A DNA stretch of 64,000 nt from Burkholderiales bacterium PBB3 (lineage in GTDB: Bacteria; Pseudomonadota; Gammaproteobacteria; Burkholderiales; Burkholderiaceae_C): assembly GCA_002256115.1 (NCBI GenBank), contig NKIK01000006.1:62001-126000 (forward strand). Reading direction: 5' to 3'. The notes below the pieces were generated by a model, which was not told the origin of the DNA, made no database searches, and was given only the letters and a program-made list of their open reading frames with translations. This document shows positions 1-7,591 of the stretch, piece after piece. Positions within the stretch are counted from its first letter, which is position 1; the number at the start of each line of letters is the position of its first letter. Made by a program: the position numbers and the translations under genes.

Positions 1-725
1 GCGAGCTTGGCCACCACCTCACCCATCACCGTGTTGGCCTTGGCTATGGCTACGTTTTGTACCGCCAAAAGCTTGCAGCGCTGGTAGCCAGCGCATGCCT
101 CCAGGGTCTTGGTCATCACCTCCGTCTTGGCGTTGGCAACGGCAAACTCGCTGTCGTTAAAGATAACAACGCCCAGTTCCTTCTTCGCGGCCCTGGCATC
201 CTGAATCACAAAGTCTGCGGCCATGCGTGCCACTTCGTTGGTGTCGGTTGCCACATTGGTAAACAGATCGCGTGTCGGGCCAGGCTCCTTAACAGAATGC
301 CAACCCACCAAACTTCGGCCCGCCTTTTTGGCCAAGGCAACTTGCGCACCAAACTTGCTCGCGTCAAAGCCGCCCAAGACGATGCCGTCATAGCCATCAG
401 CGACGGCGCTATCCATCAGCCGGGCCAGCACGTCTGGCTTCCCTTGCCCGTCCACCACGTCCACTTTCCAAGCCAAGGTGCGCGCCGCAGCCTCCAGCCC
501 CCGGTACACGCCAATCACGCCAGCGTTTTTAAAATCTGCCGCCACAAAAATAATGCGCTTGCCGACCTGAGGTTTGGGGCCGGGAGGTGGCATTGCGCCC
601 ATGCTGTTCGCTGCCAAGGCGTGGGCCGCCCACAAGCCGCTTGCCAGCAGCCACACTAGCTTGCGGCCATGGCCAAAACCGGAGCGAGCCTTACCGAGAA
701 AGTTCTTGGCGAACCAGTTTTTCAA
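1..725 (-). CDS. Periplasmic sugar-type binding protein (3' end outside window)
   Basis: Read on the minus strand, this frame stays open from about 725 to the window edge, giving 241 visible residues. It carries a signal-peptide-like N-terminus (KLVWLLASGLWAAHALA) and then a Rossmann-like pattern typical of periplasmic binding proteins of the ribose/LacI class (KRIIFVAADFKNAGVIGVY near residue 50; later DGYDGIVLGG and VVIFNDSEFAVANAK). Such proteins bind a sugar or similar ligand in the periplasm for an ABC importer or a sensor. No ATG lies upstream of the signal sequence; the best start is TTG at 725, with GAAGGA just upstream, inside the 3' end of the preceding gene. The 35-nt overlap suggests translational coupling. 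The ligand and the C-terminus cannot be seen. The start is inferred, the family fairly clear. Confidence 0.7.
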   Translation of the reverse strand, partial: MKNWFAKNFLGKARSGFGHGRKLVWLLASGLWAAHALAANSMGAMPPPGPKPQVGKRIIFVAADFKNAGVIGVYRGLEAAARTLAWKVDVVDGQGKPDVLARLMDSAVADGYDGIVLGGFDASKFGAQVALAKKAGRSLVGWHSVKEPGPTRDLFTNVATDTNEVARMAADFVIQDARAAKKELGVVIFNDSEFAVANAKTEVMTKTLEACAGYQRCKLLAVQNVAIAKANTVMGEVVAKL

Positions 726-1461
726 GGCTACCGTCCTTCACCATTTTCTCGAGTTCCAGATTGAACAGCCTGAGGGTTTCGAGTTGCCCTGCCTTCTTGG
801 AAAAGGCCAGATACGCCGGATTTCGGATCAGCAGTGTAGGGGCCATTTTGAGGTAAGCAAAGTCCCCGGCACCCTCCTCCAGCAAACGCTCGCCGGACTC
901 GACCACAGCCAGCACCGCATCGACGCGACCCAAAGAGAGTTTCATAAAGTTGTTGCGGTCCGCAGCTGTTTCCTCTACCAGCAGATGCTTGTTCTTGCGC
1001 GCCAGATCAAACACATCGCCATAGCTCCAACCCCGCACCAAGCCAATGCGCTTGCCGTGGAGGTCTCGAATCGATTTGAATTCGATCGGGTTTTTGGTAT
1101 TGAAAAAGACTGCGATCCGCTCTACAAAGATAGGATCGCTGTAGTCGTACTTGGCAGCACGTTCTTCATTTTTGTAGAGCCCGGCAGCACCGGCGCGGCC
1201 TCGGTCTATCTCTTGCAGCACGCGGGCCCAGGGCAAGCCCCCCAGGGCTACGGATGTGCCCAGTCTTTTGGATATTTCAGTGACAACAGCCGGGTAGACA
1301 CCAGAGGGTGTTGTAGCGCCTGCTGCAACGTACATGAAGGGCGGATTGCCTGCATCCACATTGATTGGCAAGGGCTGCGCCGACACGGCCTGCACACCCA
1401 TGGCACCGAACAAGCAGCCCACAAGACAGGCACGAAGGAAGTGAACAGGCCACGGCTTCAT
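691..1461 (-). CDS. Extracellular solute-binding protein, family 3 (amino-acid type)
   Basis: A 256-residue protein with a cleavable signal peptide ending near residue 28 (VQAVSAQP), followed by a family-3 solute-binding fold over the rest of the chain. The N-terminal lobe has NPPFMYVA; the hinge region has the usual LHGKRIGLVRGWSYGDVFDLA, a G-x-x-x-G segment found in this family. Length fits the family (250-280). Such proteins capture polar amino acids or act as the sensing domain for signalling partners. No permease or ATPase gene is visible beside it; instead its 3' end overlaps a second binding protein of another fold class. Divergent from the gene at 1549, with 87 bp between them. Ligand unknown. 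Confidence 0.8.
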   Translation of the reverse strand: MKPWPVHFLRACLVGCLFGAMGVQAVSAQPLPINVDAGNPPFMYVAAGATTPSGVYPAVVTEISKRLGTSVALGGLPWARVLQEIDRGRAGAAGLYKNEERAAKYDYSDPIFVERIAVFFNTKNPIEFKSIRDLHGKRIGLVRGWSYGDVFDLARKNKHLLVEETAADRNNFMKLSLGRVDAVLAVVESGERLLEEGAGDFAYLKMAPTLLIRNPAYLAFSKKAGQLETLRLFNLELEKMVKDGSLEKLVRQELSR

Positions 1462-1548
1462 AGTCAGTCCATCATATCTGCGCGTTTCAGTATCGGCAAT
1501 CCGCAGACCGTGGCAATATGCGCGTCAAACCAAAGAGGACAGACTGGA

Positions 1549-2094
1549 ATGTCAAGAACCGACACACGCCACAGCCACATCAGCGTTGGACTCCAGTTTC
1601 TTGCCAACGGGCAATGGGAGCAGTTTGACGCACTGGGATGGAATGATGTGGGCTTCAATTTCTACCATGTGCATGAAATCCACGAGCCCGCACTGGAGCT
1701 CAAGCGGGGCCTCATCCGCTTCACGGGAACCATCACCTGGCGCTCTATCAACACCAGCGACGAGGTGGCGCTGGGCGCGCTGGTGAACGAGCTGATTTAC
1801 AAACGCGCCCAAGAGGTGACCAACAATGCAACGCTGCAGGAACGGCTGGTCAAGCTCATCCGCGTGTCGGGCATGGTGACCGAGAAGCGCCGGGTGCTGG
1901 GCTCTCTGGGCATGGATCTCTCGGACGAAAAGCTGGCCGAGCTGCTGGCCCAGAAGAACCGGCAGCAGCCACTGTCGCATTACGGCGTGCAGGTGGACTC
2001 TGACGCTTGGCGCACCATCGTTAAAAACGCCATGGACATTTCTTCGGTGGTGATTTCGCTAGAGAAATGGTCTGACGCTTTGGGGCCTAAATAG
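1549..2094 (+). CDS. Conserved hypothetical cytoplasmic protein, 181 aa
   Basis: The ATG at 1549 has AGAGGA about nine bases upstream; the frame extends further 5' but only as the shadow of the opposite-strand gene. The protein has no signal peptide or membrane segment. Its N-terminal half is mostly beta-strand-like (SHISVGLQFLANGQWEQFDA, then LELKRGLIRFTGTITW), and its C-terminal half is helical and charged. I do not recognise the family. The beta-rich start could be a small barrel, but the RxxxR and DxSxxG signature of PilZ is not visible, so I do not call it. Its 3' end is 28 bp from the convergent amidohydrolase gene. Coding is supported by length, by the ribosome-binding site and by codon use matching the neighbours. 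Confidence 0.6.
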   Translation: MSRTDTRHSHISVGLQFLANGQWEQFDALGWNDVGFNFYHVHEIHEPALELKRGLIRFTGTITWRSINTSDEVALGALVNELIYKRAQEVTNNATLQERLVKLIRVSGMVTEKRRVLGSLGMDLSDEKLAELLAQKNRQQPLSHYGVQVDSDAWRTIVKNAMDISSVVISLEKWSDALGPK

Positions 2095-2121
2095 CGGCCG
2101 CTGAAAGCAGTAAGCCCGGTC

Positions 2122-5100
2122 TCAGTCCTCATCTCCGTGCGCGTGCGCACGCACCTGCACCGGCACCGTAGAGCCCTCGGCCCCATCAAAGAAAAACGGT
2201 TTGCGCGCACGCGTACGCTGGCCCACTTCGTTCATCGTGGCAGGGTCGTACAGGCGGCCATTGAGCATCACCCGGTGAATCTGATCGGACTGGCGGATGT
2301 CGGCCAAGATGTCGCCGTCCACAATCACCAAGTCCGCCAGCTTGCCCACCTCTAGCGAGCCAATGTCTTTGTCCATGCCCAGGTAGTGCGCAGGGTTGGC
2401 GGTGGCGGTGCGTATCGCCTCCAACGGCGTCATACCGCCCTTGCCAAACATCCACATCTCCCAGTGCGCGCCCAAGCCCTCGCGCTGGCCGTGTGCGCCG
2501 ATGTTGATCTTGACTCCCGCACGGCCCAGCTCGGTAGCGGTTTGGGCTACGCGGATGACGTTGAAGTCTTCCTCGGGCGCGGTCTCGCGGCGCACGGCGC
2601 GCGGCTCCAGCACCGTGCGTGGCACGTACCTGGACAGGATAGGGTGCTTCCACACATCTGTGCGCGCATACCAGTAGTGCTCCCCGTCCAGCCCGCCGTA
2701 GGCCACATTCAGCGTGGGTGTGTAGCCCACGCCGGTTTGTGACCAGAGTTGCTTCACATCGTCATAGGCTTTGGCCACAGGGATGGCGTGCTCCACGCCG
2801 GTGTGGCCATCCACCACCATGCTCATATTCATTTGAAACAGCGAACCGCCTTCAGGCACCACCATCATGTTGGTTTGGCGCGCTGCTTCCAGCACCTGCT
2901 GGCGCTGATTGCGCCGGGGCTGGTTGTAGCTCTTCACGCTGATGGCACCATCGGCCTTCAGGCGCTTCAGGTGAGTCAGCGCATCCGCTTCGCTGTTGAT
3001 CACCGCGGTGTAGGGGGACTTGGCCCCGTACAAAATCGTGCCCGTAGAGAAGATGCGCGGTGCCACCACGGTGCCTGCACGCTGCATCTCGGCGTGGGTG
3101 AATATTTCGGTGCTGGAATTGGACGGGTCATGCAGCGTGGTCACACCAAATGCGAGCGAGGCATAGTCCACCCAGCTTTGCTGCGGAATGATGTCGTCTT
3201 CGCCCATGCCGCCGTGCCAGTGCACGTCTACCAAGCCGGGGATCACCGTTTTGCCCGCCGCATCAATGACCAACGCACCCGCTGGCACCGTCACCTGGCC
3301 CTGCGGCCCCACTGCCGTGATGCGGTTGCCTTGCACCACGATCACGCCGTTAGCAATCACCTCATCGCCCCGCATGGTGACGATGCGCGCGCCGGTGATG
3401 GCGGTGATGCCGGTCGGCTTGTCGGCGGCTTGGCTAAAGCCCACGGGCACTCCGGCCTCTGGCGGCTTGGGCAACTCTTGCGGTGCGCCGGGTACAAATG
3501 CAAAGGCGTTCTTTAGCTCGGCGGTAAACAACTGGTTGCCCAGTCCGTAATGCAGCTTGCTGCTGTCCGCCGCCCAGTGCAAAGACTCTGCGGCATTCAC
3601 ATCGAGCTGCCTCACTGGCAGCGCCGTCATCTTGCTGCCCACGGTGATGGCCTTGCTGGATTGGGGTAGTGGTGTCACGTAGCTGTGAAAGCGCTCGGTG
3701 AAGGCGAGCCATTTGCCGTCCGGCGAGACCAGAAATTCGCCGACGAATTCGCTCTTGGCTATTTCGGTTTCTTTGAACGGGTCGGCCAGGTCAATCTTGA
3801 TCAGCTTGCTGAACAAGTCCACCTCGTCCTTCTCGCCCTGGCGAGTCACAAACACCATGTCGTTGCGGCTGCCAAATTGCGGTGCATCGCCGTCTTTGGC
3901 AATGCGCACAGGGGCTTTTCCACCGGCAGCGGGCACTAGGTAGACGCCGGTGTCTAGACCGTTCCAGGGCGTTGTCAGGTAGCCGCCTTTGCTTTTCACG
4001 TAGACCACCGTTTTGCCATCGGGCGAGAAGCGAGGTTGCAGGTATTTGCCCGGCGTGTCTGTCAACACGGTTTCTTTGCCGGTCTGCAAATCCAGCGTGC
4101 GCACACTGCCTTGATCCTTGTCGTTCCAAGTCACAAACACCAGCGCTTTGCCATCCTTTGACAAGCTGGGGTAAAACTCAAACGCATCGCTACGCTGGGT
4201 GAGGCGTTTGGGCTTTTCGTTGGGTAGGTCTTTAGCATACAAATAGCCCAGCGCCGAATACACCACGCGCTTGTCGTCGGGCGTCACCTGCATCCAGCGC
4301 AGTTGTTTCACATCAAACTGGTCGGGCGCCACTGGAGTTTCAAAGCGCACGGCCTTGCGTATTTCGCGGGTGTCTTGAACTTGGAAGGGAATCTCGGCCG
4401 CCGTTTTCTTGAACGGATTCACGCGCCAAATCTTGCCCCGCGCCCACAGCACAATTTCCTGCGAACTTGGCAGCCAGGCCATAGACGGATACACCCCGTG
4501 CACCGACCAGGCTTCTTGCAAATCGCGCTCCAATTGGCCCCAGGCCGCAAACTCGCGCCCGGTCTTCAGGTCTTTTAAAAAAAGCGTGCTCTGGTTGCGG
4601 ATGCGGCGCACAAAGGCCAGGTATTTGCCATCGGGCGATGGCGTAGGCCGCACCGCACCGCCGGGGCCACTGACAAAAGGCTCGGTCTCACCAGTTTGCT
4701 GATCCATGCGGAAGATTTCGAAGATCTGTTTGTTGCTGTCTTTGTTATAGGCAAAGCTTTTGCCCGCGGTGGTATCGCGCGAGTAGTACACATAGCGGCC
4801 ATCGGGCGAATAGGCCGGCTCGCCCAGGTCTTTTTGCCAATTGGGCTTTTCATTGAGCTGCACGCCCTTGCCACCACCGGTATGAAAGGCCCAGATCTCA
4901 CCGGAGCCCAAAGAGCGCGTGCCGACAAAGTGTTTGCGGGCAATCACATAGTCGCCATTGGGTGCCCAGGCGGGGTTGTTGAGTAGCTGGTAATCCTCAG
5001 TTGTCAGCGCTTTGGCATTGCTGCCATCGGCGTTGGCAATCCAGAGGTTGTCGCCGCCCCCCGCATCGCTCACATACGCAATACGTTTGCCGTCGGGCGA

Positions 5101-5433
5101 AAACCGCGCCTGCATTTCCCACGCCATCGAGTGGGTCAGCGCCTTGGCTTCGCCGCCGGTGATGGGCAAGGTGTACAAGTCGCCCAGCAGGTCAAACACC
5201 AGTGCTTTTCCATCCGGGCTCACGTCCACACTCATCCAGGTGCCGCTGCGCACATCCAGCTTCACGGTGCTGCGCTCGCCGGGCGGGGCGTTCACGTCCC
5301 ACTTGGGTGGGGTGGTGGACGCCGCAGTAGCGTCGGTGTCGGAGGCTTTGTCTGGCGCAGCCTGCGCACTCAGCGCACTGGCAAACAACAGGGGCAGGGC
5401 AAGCGTGAGGATGGGACAGTTTTTAGTGCGCAT
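2122..5433 (-). CDS. Amidohydrolase fused to a TolB-like beta-propeller, exported
   Basis: About 1103 residues from the ATG at 5433, chosen because it opens a signal peptide (ILTLALPLLFASALSAQAA); an upstream alternative start would put 20 extra residues before it. Residues about 60-670 hold at least seven SPDGK-type PD40 repeats (for example RFSPDGKRIAYVSD, YSPDGRYVYYSRD, RFSPDGKTVVYVKS), forming a propeller like that of TolB. Residues about 690-1085 are a metal-dependent amidohydrolase of the imidazolonepropionase/prolidase type: HWHGG at about 738 supplies the first two metal ligands, EHAIP and GAHGQ carry further histidines, and TANPAHYLGM with IGSLEVGKLADLVI is the usual C-terminal signature. 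It probably cleaves amide or cyclic amide bonds outside the cytoplasm; the substrate is unknown. Monocistronic by its surroundings. Confidence 0.85.
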   Translation of the reverse strand: MRTKNCPILTLALPLLFASALSAQAAPDKASDTDATAASTTPPKWDVNAPPGERSTVKLDVRSGTWMSVDVSPDGKALVFDLLGDLYTLPITGGEAKALTHSMAWEMQARFSPDGKRIAYVSDAGGGDNLWIANADGSNAKALTTEDYQLLNNPAWAPNGDYVIARKHFVGTRSLGSGEIWAFHTGGGKGVQLNEKPNWQKDLGEPAYSPDGRYVYYSRDTTAGKSFAYNKDSNKQIFEIFRMDQQTGETEPFVSGPGGAVRPTPSPDGKYLAFVRRIRNQSTLFLKDLKTGREFAAWGQLERDLQEAWSVHGVYPSMAWLPSSQEIVLWARGKIWRVNPFKKTAAEIPFQVQDTREIRKAVRFETPVAPDQFDVKQLRWMQVTPDDKRVVYSALGYLYAKDLPNEKPKRLTQRSDAFEFYPSLSKDGKALVFVTWNDKDQGSVRTLDLQTGKETVLTDTPGKYLQPRFSPDGKTVVYVKSKGGYLTTPWNGLDTGVYLVPAAGGKAPVRIAKDGDAPQFGSRNDMVFVTRQGEKDEVDLFSKLIKIDLADPFKETEIAKSEFVGEFLVSPDGKWLAFTERFHSYVTPLPQSSKAITVGSKMTALPVRQLDVNAAESLHWAADSSKLHYGLGNQLFTAELKNAFAFVPGAPQELPKPPEAGVPVGFSQAADKPTGITAITGARIVTMRGDEVIANGVIVVQGNRITAVGPQGQVTVPAGALVIDAAGKTVIPGLVDVHWHGGMGEDDIIPQQSWVDYASLAFGVTTLHDPSNSSTEIFTHAEMQRAGTVVAPRIFSTGTILYGAKSPYTAVINSEADALTHLKRLKADGAISVKSYNQPRRNQRQQVLEAARQTNMMVVPEGGSLFQMNMSMVVDGHTGVEHAIPVAKAYDDVKQLWSQTGVGYTPTLNVAYGGLDGEHYWYARTDVWKHPILSRYVPRTVLEPRAVRRETAPEEDFNVIRVAQTATELGRAGVKINIGAHGQREGLGAHWEMWMFGKGGMTPLEAIRTATANPAHYLGMDKDIGSLEVGKLADLVIVDGDILADIRQSDQIHRVMLNGRLYDPATMNEVGQRTRARKPFFFDGAEGSTVPVQVRAHAHGDED

Positions 5434-5493
5434 GGTGTGGGTTGGCAGGACGAAGTGGGCAGAAGATACCCCAAATCCCGCCGAACCCAGCAT

Positions 5494-5527
5494 GAAAAAA
5501 AGGGCACCCGGTTACCCAAGTGCCCTT
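5494..5527 (-). terminator. Rho-independent terminator of the 5552-5881 gene
   Basis: AGGGCAC (5501-5507) pairs perfectly with GTGCCCT (5520-5526) across a 12-base loop. On the minus strand the stem is followed by six T residues, so it terminates transcription of the gene at 5552-5881 before the amidohydrolase gene. Confidence 0.85.
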
Positions 5528-5551
5528 CTCTTTGGCAGAACTGCGAAGTGC

Positions 5552-5881
5552 TTACATCTTGGCAGGCGCAGCTGGCTTGGCTGCAGTTTCTTTCTCTACT
5601 TTTTCAGTCTTTTCAGCTTTGACAGGCTTCACGGCTTTGACGTGTTTGATGTGCTTCGCGTCCGCCTTGGCATGCACTTTGTCTTTTGCGGCAGGGGCTG
5701 CGACAGCAGGTGCAGCCGGTGCTGCGGGTGCCACTACTGCGGCGGGCGCAGCAGTTACAGCGACCGCTGGGGTGGCGGGAGCCACGGGGGCTGCGGGTGC
5801 AGCAACCGGAGTGGCGGCAAAAGACACTGCGGCTACGCTGGTCAACACGGTGGCGGCAATCAGGGACTTGATATTCAACAT
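5552..5881 (-). CDS. Small exported Ala/Pro/Lys-rich protein
   Basis: A 109-residue low-complexity protein. Residues 1-23 form a clear signal peptide (IKSLIAATVLTSVAAVSFA). Residues about 24-65 are almost only Ala, Pro and Val, and the remainder is Lys/Ala-rich with repeated V-K-A/P motifs (HIKHVKAVKPVKAEKTEKVEK). It resembles short secreted Ala/Lys-rich proteins common in Burkholderiales, for which no firm function is known; a basic, extended chain could bind polyanions such as lipopolysaccharide or nucleic acid, but that is inference. A strong terminator follows directly. Because of the biased composition the opposite strand also looks open; the signal peptide and the terminator orientation favour this strand. 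Confidence 0.7.
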   Translation of the reverse strand: MLNIKSLIAATVLTSVAAVSFAATPVAAPAAPVAPATPAVAVTAAPAAVVAPAAPAAPAVAAPAAKDKVHAKADAKHIKHVKAVKPVKAEKTEKVEKETAAKPAAPAKM

Positions 5882-6024
5882 GGTTAAAACTCACTCATAA
5901 GGTGACTACCGAGGGTGCTCCGGCTGTCATAAGCGAGCCAAAAATGTTCTGGCTTGTGTATTCAACGCGAGGTCAATTTGCGCAGTTGACCCGGTTTACT
6001 TTTGTTTACACAGACCTCTGTCGA

Positions 6025-6843
6025 TCACGGCCCAACCATGGCTGCGCGCACCGCATCCAGGTAGACATCAAAGCGTTGTAAATCGTTGTGGCTCGCGCCG
6101 GGCACGAGGGTGAGCTTGGCCCCTGGCAAAAGCTGCTGCAGCTTTTGGCTATTAACCGGTGGTATCAGCGTGTCGAGTTCGCCATGCGCCAGCAGCAGCG
6201 GGCCACGCAGCAGGGGCACAGCCAAGTCGGTGCGCAGTGGGTAGCGCAGCAGCGCGGCGGGCACCCAGGGGTAGTGCTGCTGCGCCAGGGCCAGCATGCT
6301 TTGGTAGGGTGAGACGAGTATGGTCTGCTCCGGCTGCACCTGGGCGGCCAAGGCGCTGGCCAAGCCCGTGCCGATGGAGCGGCCGTAGATCACGCGCCGC
6401 TTGCCCGCGTACTGTGGCGCTATCTGCTTCCAGGCCTCTAGTGCAGCGGCCTCTAACTGGGCTTGGCTCTGGATGCTGCCGCTGCTCTTGCCGTAGCCGC
6501 GGTAGTCGATCATGAACATGTCAAAGTTGGCGCGCCGATAAAAGTCTGCATTCACAAACCAGCTCTCCAAATTGCCGGAGTTGCCATGCAAAAAGAACAC
6601 GACGCCCTTGGGGTTGGGCAGTTGCAAGTGCAAGGCGTTGAGCCGGGCACCGGGCACCTCAATCCAGCGCTCGTGCACATCGTTGCCAAACTTGAAAACA
6701 TGGTCTTGTGGCAGCGGCTGCGGCGCGAAGAGCAAGGCCTCTTGCCCCCACCAAATGGCGGCCAGCAAAGCCGCATAGAGAAATGTCAGTGCCAATAGCA
6801 GGCGAACAAACCAATACTTCCAGCGCAGGTTAGATAGCTTCAT
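6025..6843 (-). CDS. Membrane-anchored alpha/beta hydrolase
   Basis: 272 residues from the ATG at 6843; longer starts would run into the upstream gene. A transmembrane anchor lies at residues about 12-35 (FVRLLLALTFLYAALLAAIWW). The alpha/beta hydrolase fold follows, with the oxyanion segment FFLHGNSGNLESW, the nucleophile elbow GRSIG, an acid in GELDTLIP and the catalytic histidine in GASHNDL. This is the BEM46/ABHD13-like group, often annotated as serine aminopeptidase S33. The anchor suggests a catalytic domain outside the cytoplasm. The DUF4124 gene ends 19 bases upstream on the same strand, so the two are probably cotranscribed. Substrate unknown. Confidence 0.85.
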   Translation of the reverse strand: MKLSNLRWKYWFVRLLLALTFLYAALLAAIWWGQEALLFAPQPLPQDHVFKFGNDVHERWIEVPGARLNALHLQLPNPKGVVFFLHGNSGNLESWFVNADFYRRANFDMFMIDYRGYGKSSGSIQSQAQLEAAALEAWKQIAPQYAGKRRVIYGRSIGTGLASALAAQVQPEQTILVSPYQSMLALAQQHYPWVPAALLRYPLRTDLAVPLLRGPLLLAHGELDTLIPPVNSQKLQQLLPGAKLTLVPGASHNDLQRFDVYLDAVRAAMVGP

Positions 6844-6862
6844 GTTTATAGGGGTCGCAGAT

Positions 6863-7408
6863 TCAACGCGCCTGGGGCGGCGGGCAAGACGAAGGGGGAA
6901 TTTGCGCATCAGTGCAATACTGATAGGCCTCAGGGCGTATGCGGACTGAGCCGCCCGTATTACCCGCAGCAAAGCGGCTGAAGCAGGCGACGCCGTCGTT
7001 GTAGCGCCGCCATTGGTCTTCACACTGGCTCTTGGCACTGTCACTGGCGGACGGCTGGTTGTTCTGGTTGGCTTTGGCCCGGGCCCTGGCTAGCGCTTGT
7101 TCCGCCTGGTACCTGCGCGCGCTGTCTTGGGCCTCGGCCTCGTACTGGGCCTGGCGCTGCATGTCGTTTTCATCCCGGGCGCGCCGCGCCTCGTACACCG
7201 CGCGGTCGCGGGCGTCGGCCTTTTGTTCCGATGTCAACTCGTATTTTCTGGAATTGAGACGTGTGGCCTTGTCGCGGTATTTTTCGGGCACCACGTCAGA
7301 CACCTGGGTCTGGCCCTGGTCGTCCACCCAGCGGTAAATGTCGGCGGCCTGCAGCGCATGCACGCCCAAGCCGCATAAGCTCGCAAGAATCAGAGTACGA
7401 AGTTTCAT
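6863..7408 (-). CDS. DUF4124-domain exported protein
   Basis: 181 residues starting at the ATG at 7408, which opens a signal peptide (LRTLILASLCGLGVHALQA). Residues about 21-60 match the DUF4124 pattern, IYRWVDDQGQTQVSDVVPEKY, a small beta domain common in exported proteobacterial proteins. A long charged helical segment rich in Arg, Ala, Glu and Gln follows (residues about 60-120), which may form a coiled coil. The C-terminus has four cysteines (SQCEDQW, VACFSRF, YQYCTDA, SSCPPP) that could form disulphides. Function unknown. It lies just upstream of the alpha/beta hydrolase gene and is divergent from the diguanylate cyclase at 7592. Confidence 0.8.
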   Translation of the reverse strand: MKLRTLILASLCGLGVHALQAADIYRWVDDQGQTQVSDVVPEKYRDKATRLNSRKYELTSEQKADARDRAVYEARRARDENDMQRQAQYEAEAQDSARRYQAEQALARARAKANQNNQPSASDSAKSQCEDQWRRYNDGVACFSRFAAGNTGGSVRIRPEAYQYCTDAQIPPSSCPPPQAR

Positions 7409-7591
7409 AAGTCGTTTTTGCGCGAAATTGCAGGAGAAGCGTACCACTGCGCAGGCGGCACCCGCGTGTTGCCGCCTGGGGTTTGGGATACAGTTGTTAG
7501 GTTGCTGCACTTGCGGCGGGCCGCTTGACCCCAGTCCGTTCTGAAGGTCCAATGGCTGAAAATTCTATCGTTGGCGCTTGTATTCCCCACC

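Noticed and set aside
574..1548. Long plus-strand frame running into the 1549-2094 gene
   Set aside because: It is antisense to the family-3 binding protein gene, whose codon pattern and signal peptide are convincing; the true gene starts at 1549.
2749..3516. Plus-strand frame of 255 codons within the amidohydrolase region
   Set aside because: Antisense shadow of a high-GC gene; His-rich, with no domain and no ribosome-binding site.
5520..5900. Plus-strand Ala-rich frame opposite the 5552-5881 gene
   Set aside because: Ala-rich on both strands because of biased composition; the terminator and signal peptide fit only the minus strand.
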